Shown: piece after piece, positions 5,959 to 9,146 of the stretch
Numbering within the stretch: the first letter of the stretch is position 1
How the letters are laid out: every line of letters begins with the position of its first letter
NCBI GenBank assembly: GCA_005888865.1
Contig: VBCL01000011.1
Location: forward strand, 1-9,146
DNA: 9,146 nucleotides
DNA from: Betaproteobacteria bacterium
Lineage (GTDB): Bacteria; Pseudomonadota; Gammaproteobacteria; Burkholderiales; Casimicrobiaceae
Reading direction: 5' to 3'
Made by a program: the position numbers and the translations under genes
The notes under the pieces: model-generated
Told to the model about the DNA's origin: nothing
What the model saw: the letters and a program-made list of their open reading frames with translations, nothing else
Database searches by the model: none

Positions 5959-6123
5959 GATGATCCCATACTTTACCGCGCGATTACGCCGAGGCGCCAA
6001 AACTGCAAGCAAATCAGGTGCCAATAATCCGGATAAAAATCATCAGAAGTGCGGTACTTTGCTTTTTGTGGCGCGGCGCGGTAGCCTGGGGGCGGATGGG
6101 GTCTCCACCAAGCGGGGCCCCAT

Positions 6124-6171
6124 TCGATTCTTCGCCAATAACAAAAATTATAACAAAATTAGAGGGTCTAG
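6124..6171 (+). promoter_or_regulatory. AT-rich leader, candidate -10 and ribosome-binding site
   Basis: The stretch 6137-6160 is strongly A/T-rich, unlike the surrounding DNA. TATAAC at 6149-6154 matches the sigma70 -10 box at five of six positions, but no convincing -35 was found 15-18 bp upstream, and the implied leader would be only about 10 bases. GAGGGT (6162-6167) four bases before the ATG is a usable ribosome-binding site and supports the start at 6172. Promoter identity is tentative; the ribosome-binding site is firmer. Confidence 0.35.
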
Positions 6172-9146
6172 ATGGGCGTCGTTACCAATCTGCTCGTCGT
6201 CGACGTTATTCCGTCGAGCGACAGCAGCGAAACCGACGACAGCTCCGAGCCGAGCGTCGCCGTCGATCCGCTCAATACGAACCAGATCGTCGTCGGGGCA
6301 TACGGCGTCTATGTGAGCCCCTCGATCGTCAGTCCGTTTTTCACAAGCATCGACGGCGGGACGGCGTGGACCACTTACGGTGAGCTTGATCACAACGACA
6401 AATCGCTCGCCTGGAGCCAGGACGGATCGACGCTGTTTGCCGCCACGCTGGTCGACACGAGCGGCAACAACGCCGAGATCAATACCTATTCTGGAACGAT
6501 CAGCGGCAGCGACTTCGGCTCGCCCATTAATACCTTCAACCCGGTACGCGATCTCGATCAACCGTGGATTCGCACCGGCTCAGGTGGCGAGGTCTATGTC
6601 GCCTACAACGACATAACCAGCACCGGCGTCGACACCGCGAATGTGCTCGTCTCCTCGAACGGCGGATCGAGCTACACTTCGGCTGCGCTCGACCGGAACT
6701 CTGGAAGCATCATTCAGGACGCGCCGGCGGTGCGCTTGGCGGTCAACGGCGCGACGGTGTACGGCGCGTTCACCCGCTGGACCAGCGTTCTCGACAGCAA
6801 CGCGGACGAAACGCGCTACAACGCCGACGTCTATGTGGTTCGCTCCGATAGCGGTGGGGCAGATGGGTTCGACGCGCTGGGCTCGGGCGGGCTCGGCGTC
6901 AACGTCGCCTCGCCCACCGGCTGGTTCGCGGACACAAGCGACGGCTCCCTCACGCTCGGCAAAAACCGCACCGGCGCGGGCTCGGAGCTCGCGATTGCCG
7001 TTGACCCCAACAACGCCGGCCACGTGGTGATCGCCTACGGCACCGCGCCAGGGGCGTCGATCGACTCGGGCGAGCTGGGATTGGTCGTCACCGAATCGTT
7101 CGACAGCGGCTCGAGCTGGGCGCAGAAATTTGCGACTCCCGTGACGTCCGGAGGCATCAAATCCTCCATGCCGGCGGTGGCGATCGCCGCCGACGGCATG
7201 ATCGCGATGCTTTATTGCAGTTACGATCCGAGCACCGACGAATTATCGCAGCAGCTGCTGACGACCAACGACGACTTCGCCACCAGCAGCACCATTACGC
7301 TGGCCACCGAGAGCAACGCCGCGGCGCCGGCGCCAATCGACCCCTATCTCGGCGACTTCTACGACCTCACCTGCATCGGCAATACCTTTTACGGCATTTT
7401 CGCCGCGGCAAATGCCGACAACGGCACCGATGCCTCCTTCCCCACCGTCACGTTCCAGCGCAGCTTCACCGGCACGGCCGGCACCTCGAATTTCCAGCTC
7501 GTCACGAGCAGCGGCGGCAGTCCGGTTTCCGCCTCCATCGATCCATTCTTCTTCAGCTTCATGGCCGCGGTCACGGTGTCGAGCGGCACGACCATCGTCT
7601 CCTCGGCCACCAACGAGTCCTACATCGTCGTGGACAGCGGCACCCTCGAGGTCGCGAGCGGCGGCACGGTGTCGGGCGAGATCACCATCAGCAGCGGCGG
7701 CTCCGTTCTTATCGATTCCGGCGGCACGGTGCTCGACACCCTGATCAGCAGCGGCGGCGTGCTCCAGGTCTCGAGTGGGGGCGTGGCCGATCCGACCACC
7801 ATCGTCAGCGGCGGCACCGAGATCGTCAGCGCCGGCGGCACCGATAGCGGCGCGCTCATTTCGGGCGGCGAACAGGACGTATTCGGCGTGGCGAGCGGCG
7901 CCACGGTGTTCAACGGCGGCTTCGAGGTGGTCTCTTCCGGCGGCGCTGCGAGCGCCACCGTCGTCTCCAGCGGCGGCACGCTCGAGCTTCTCTCCGGCGG
8001 CAGCGTGGTCGGCGCGCTCGTCTACCCCGGCGGCTCGCTCGCGGTCGGCGCCGGCACGCCCAATGTCACCGGTCTGCGCATCATCGACGTCATCCCTGCG
8101 AGCGACAGCGCCGAAACCGACCAAAACTCCGAGCCCAGTCTGGCGGTCAATCCGCTCGCACCGACGCAGATCATCGCGGGGGCATTCGGCAATGGTCTAC
8201 CCAACCCGTACTTCGAGACCACGAACGGGGGGACGACGTGGCTCGATTATGGCGAGCTGGATCACGTCGACAAATCCCTCGCCTGGAGCCCGGACGGATC
8301 GACGGCGTTCACCGCAACGCTCGTCGCCGTGGGCCCCGTTAATGCCGAGATCAAAACCTACTCCGGGACGACCAGCGGCAGCGATTTCGGCTCGCCGATC
8401 AATACCTTCAATCCGGCACACGATCTCGACCAGCCGTGGATTCGCACCGGTCCGTCCGGCCACGTCTATGTCGCCTACAACGACCTCACCAGCGCGGGCA
8501 CCGATGCGGGGGGCACTGGGAACGGGGAGACAGCGAGTGTTCTCGTCTCCACGAGCGGCGGCTCCGGCTATACGCCGGTCGCGATCGACCGGGTCGGCGC
8601 AACGAATTATCAAGACGCCCCGGCGGTGCGCTTGGCGGTCAACGGCGGCACCGTCTACGCCGCCTTCACCCACTGGACTAGCGTTTACGACAGCAATGCG
8701 GACGAGACGCGCTACAACGCGCAGGTGGTTCTCGTTCGCGACGACAACGGCGGAGCCGACAGCTTTGGCGACCTGGGGTCGGGCGGCGTCGGCGTCACGG
8801 TCGCCACGCCGATTGGTTGGTTCGCCGACACCACCAACGGCTCCCTGACGCTGGGTCAAAACCGCACCGCCTCGGATCTCGCGATCGCGGTCGATCCCAA
8901 TAATGCCAACCACGTCGTGGTCGCCTACGGCACCGCGCCCGGGGCGACGATCGACTCCGGAGAGCTGGGACTGGTCGTAACCGAATCGACCGATGGCGGC
9001 GCCAACTGGACGCAGAAATTTGCGACCAACTTGAGCACCAGATCCTCCCTGCCGGCGCTGGCGATCGCCACCGACGGCACCATCGCAATGCTCTATGGCA
9101 ACTACGATCCGACGACCGACGAACTATCGCAGCATCTGCTGACGAC
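6172..9146 (+). CDS. Giant Asp-box beta-propeller / strand-loop-strand repeat protein (5' part)
   Basis: The frame opens at ATG 6172 and stays open for 991 codons to the window end, so the C-terminus is missing. Residues about 9-450 resemble a sialidase/BNR-type beta-propeller, with Asp-box motifs S59-x-D61-G-G-x-x-W66 and S309-x-D311-S-G-x-x-W316. Residues about 467-633 are SGG-punctuated strand-loop-strand repeats as in AIDA-type autotransporter passengers. Residues 634-991 are a second propeller, similar to the first over its whole visible length, with boxes at TTNGGTTW (683-690) and STDGGANW (939-946). Catalytic sialidase residues were not recognised, so a binding or structural role is as likely as glycosidase activity. 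No signal peptide is visible (start MGVVTNLLVVDVIP), which would fit type I secretion signalled from the missing C-terminus; that is inference. Only two Cys occur in 991 residues, typical of extracellular repeat proteins. Confidence 0.85.
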   Translation, partial: MGVVTNLLVVDVIPSSDSSETDDSSEPSVAVDPLNTNQIVVGAYGVYVSPSIVSPFFTSIDGGTAWTTYGELDHNDKSLAWSQDGSTLFAATLVDTSGNNAEINTYSGTISGSDFGSPINTFNPVRDLDQPWIRTGSGGEVYVAYNDITSTGVDTANVLVSSNGGSSYTSAALDRNSGSIIQDAPAVRLAVNGATVYGAFTRWTSVLDSNADETRYNADVYVVRSDSGGADGFDALGSGGLGVNVASPTGWFADTSDGSLTLGKNRTGAGSELAIAVDPNNAGHVVIAYGTAPGASIDSGELGLVVTESFDSGSSWAQKFATPVTSGGIKSSMPAVAIAADGMIAMLYCSYDPSTDELSQQLLTTNDDFATSSTITLATESNAAAPAPIDPYLGDFYDLTCIGNTFYGIFAAANADNGTDASFPTVTFQRSFTGTAGTSNFQLVTSSGGSPVSASIDPFFFSFMAAVTVSSGTTIVSSATNESYIVVDSGTLEVASGGTVSGEITISSGGSVLIDSGGTVLDTLISSGGVLQVSSGGVADPTTIVSGGTEIVSAGGTDSGALISGGEQDVFGVASGATVFNGGFEVVSSGGAASATVVSSGGTLELLSGGSVVGALVYPGGSLAVGAGTPNVTGLRIIDVIPASDSAETDQNSEPSLAVNPLAPTQIIAGAFGNGLPNPYFETTNGGTTWLDYGELDHVDKSLAWSPDGSTAFTATLVAVGPVNAEIKTYSGTTSGSDFGSPINTFNPAHDLDQPWIRTGPSGHVYVAYNDLTSAGTDAGGTGNGETASVLVSTSGGSGYTPVAIDRVGATNYQDAPAVRLAVNGGTVYAAFTHWTSVYDSNADETRYNAQVVLVRDDNGGADSFGDLGSGGVGVTVATPIGWFADTTNGSLTLGQNRTASDLAIAVDPNNANHVVVAYGTAPGATIDSGELGLVVTESTDGGANWTQKFATNLSTRSSLPALAIATDGTIAMLYGNYDPTTDELSQHLLT
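7570..8070 (+). repeat. Strand-loop-strand (AIDA-like, SGG) repeat block
   Basis: About 167 residues alternate short beta-forming stretches with SGG or GG turns roughly every 9-11 residues, for example LEVASGGTVSG, ITISSGGSVLI, LISSGGVLQVSSGG and TTIVSGGTEIVSAGG. This matches the autotransporter passenger strand-loop-strand repeat family, known elsewhere as the target of O-heptosyltransferases and forming a beta-helix. No heptosyltransferase gene is visible here. The block links the two propeller copies, so it probably acts as a rigid spacer. Confidence 0.75.
8071..9146 (+). repeat. Second copy of the propeller domain (intragenic duplication)
   Basis: Residues 634-991 repeat residues 6-365 with an offset of 628 residues at the start (Asp11 and Asp639) and 627 at the end. 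Shared blocks include DVIPxSDSxETD, GSDFGSPINTFNP, DLDQPWIRTG, DAPAVRLAVNG, DSNADETRYNA and GTAPGAxIDSGELGLVVTES. DNA similarity remains clear, for example a shared CGGTGCGCTTGGCGGTCAAC. The main indel is a Gly-rich insert near DAGGTGNGETA in copy 2. The duplication is therefore moderately recent and cut off by the window end. Confidence 0.8.

Larger units (their letters stand above)
5484..6171. other. 688-bp non-coding divergent region
   Basis: This region separates the decapeptide gene (minus) from the giant propeller gene (plus). From left to right it holds a small hairpin near the decapeptide start (5504-5521) and unremarkable GC-rich DNA to about 5750. Next come two palindromic repeat elements (5755-5831 and 5875-5958), and then a shift after about 5995 to AT-richer DNA ending at the propeller-gene start. 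An open frame at 5557-6027 runs through the palindromes and has no coding character. Promoters for both divergent genes must lie here, but only one weak candidate was seen. Confidence 0.6.

Noticed and set aside
5557..6027. 156-codon plus-strand open frame in the divergent region
   Set aside because: It passes straight through two palindromic repeat elements (the product contains their translation), has no good ribosome-binding site and shows no recognisable domain.
6096..6123. Hairpin ATGGGG...CCCCAT before the giant gene as an intrinsic terminator or attenuator
   Set aside because: The stem is only about six to eight pairs with a long loop, and no T-run follows directly.
7243..8124. 293-codon open frame on the minus strand opposite the SGG repeats
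   Set aside because: It mirrors a GC-rich repetitive gene, is rich in Ala/Gly/Arg/Asp, and resembles no family. The plus frame has clear domain structure over the same DNA.
7775..8848. 357-codon plus-strand open frame overlapping the giant gene
   Set aside because: It is Arg/Ser/Ala/Pro-rich low-complexity translation in a shifted frame of the duplicated propeller, with no motif of its own.
6172..9146. Active sialidase
   Set aside because: Asp boxes mark the fold, not catalysis. I could not identify the arginine triad, the nucleophilic tyrosine or the FRIP-type motif, so enzymatic activity is not claimed.

Overview
The window looks like chromosome from a GC-rich alphaproteobacterium, probably Hyphomicrobiales near Bradyrhizobium, Pseudolabrys or Rhodoplanes. 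That placement is inference. It rests on base composition, on protein styles, and on several intergenic palindromes (the TCAAG-loop type, the GTAGCCCGsATGAGCG type, the CCTCACCC/CCCTCTCCCCGC type) that I recall as abundant in that group. No tRNA, rRNA, CRISPR array, insertion sequence or phage gene was seen.

Layout. 1-689: 3' part of a plus-strand NAD(P)-dependent dehydrogenase of the DUF1932 type. 834-1685: minus-strand alpha/beta hydrolase (esterase/lipase). 1931-2629: minus-strand glutathione transferase resembling E. coli YfcG. 2971-3714: plus-strand RraA-like protein (aldolase/decarboxylase superfamily). These four are small-molecule or detoxification enzymes, each separated from the next by a repeat-filled gap, so they look like individually placed metabolic genes and not one operon.

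3939-5483: minus-strand protein built of ten-residue GVxGxSxxxx repeats, with a compact C-terminal domain and a very basic tail. From 6172 to the window end: a plus-strand giant protein, open for 991 codons without a stop. It has a sialidase-like (Asp-box) beta-propeller, a block of autotransporter-type strand-loop-strand (AIDA-like, SGG) repeats, then a second copy of the propeller that runs off the window. The two repeat proteins are divergent across a 688-bp non-coding region. They are the least ordinary part of the window and look like surface or secreted structural proteins, though neither shows a signal peptide.

Every gap between genes carries palindromic repeats of at least six kinds, several arranged as facing pairs or nested composites. 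The clearest cases are a four-arm GTGGGCA element (2773-2901), a facing pair of CCCTCGCCCCGC elements (1715-1923), and an 84-bp direct repeat flanking the decapeptide gene (3806-3889 and 5875-5958). I found no clearly undescribed multi-gene system. The best candidates for a second look are the propeller/strand-loop-strand giant protein, the decapeptide protein beside it, and the composite palindromes.
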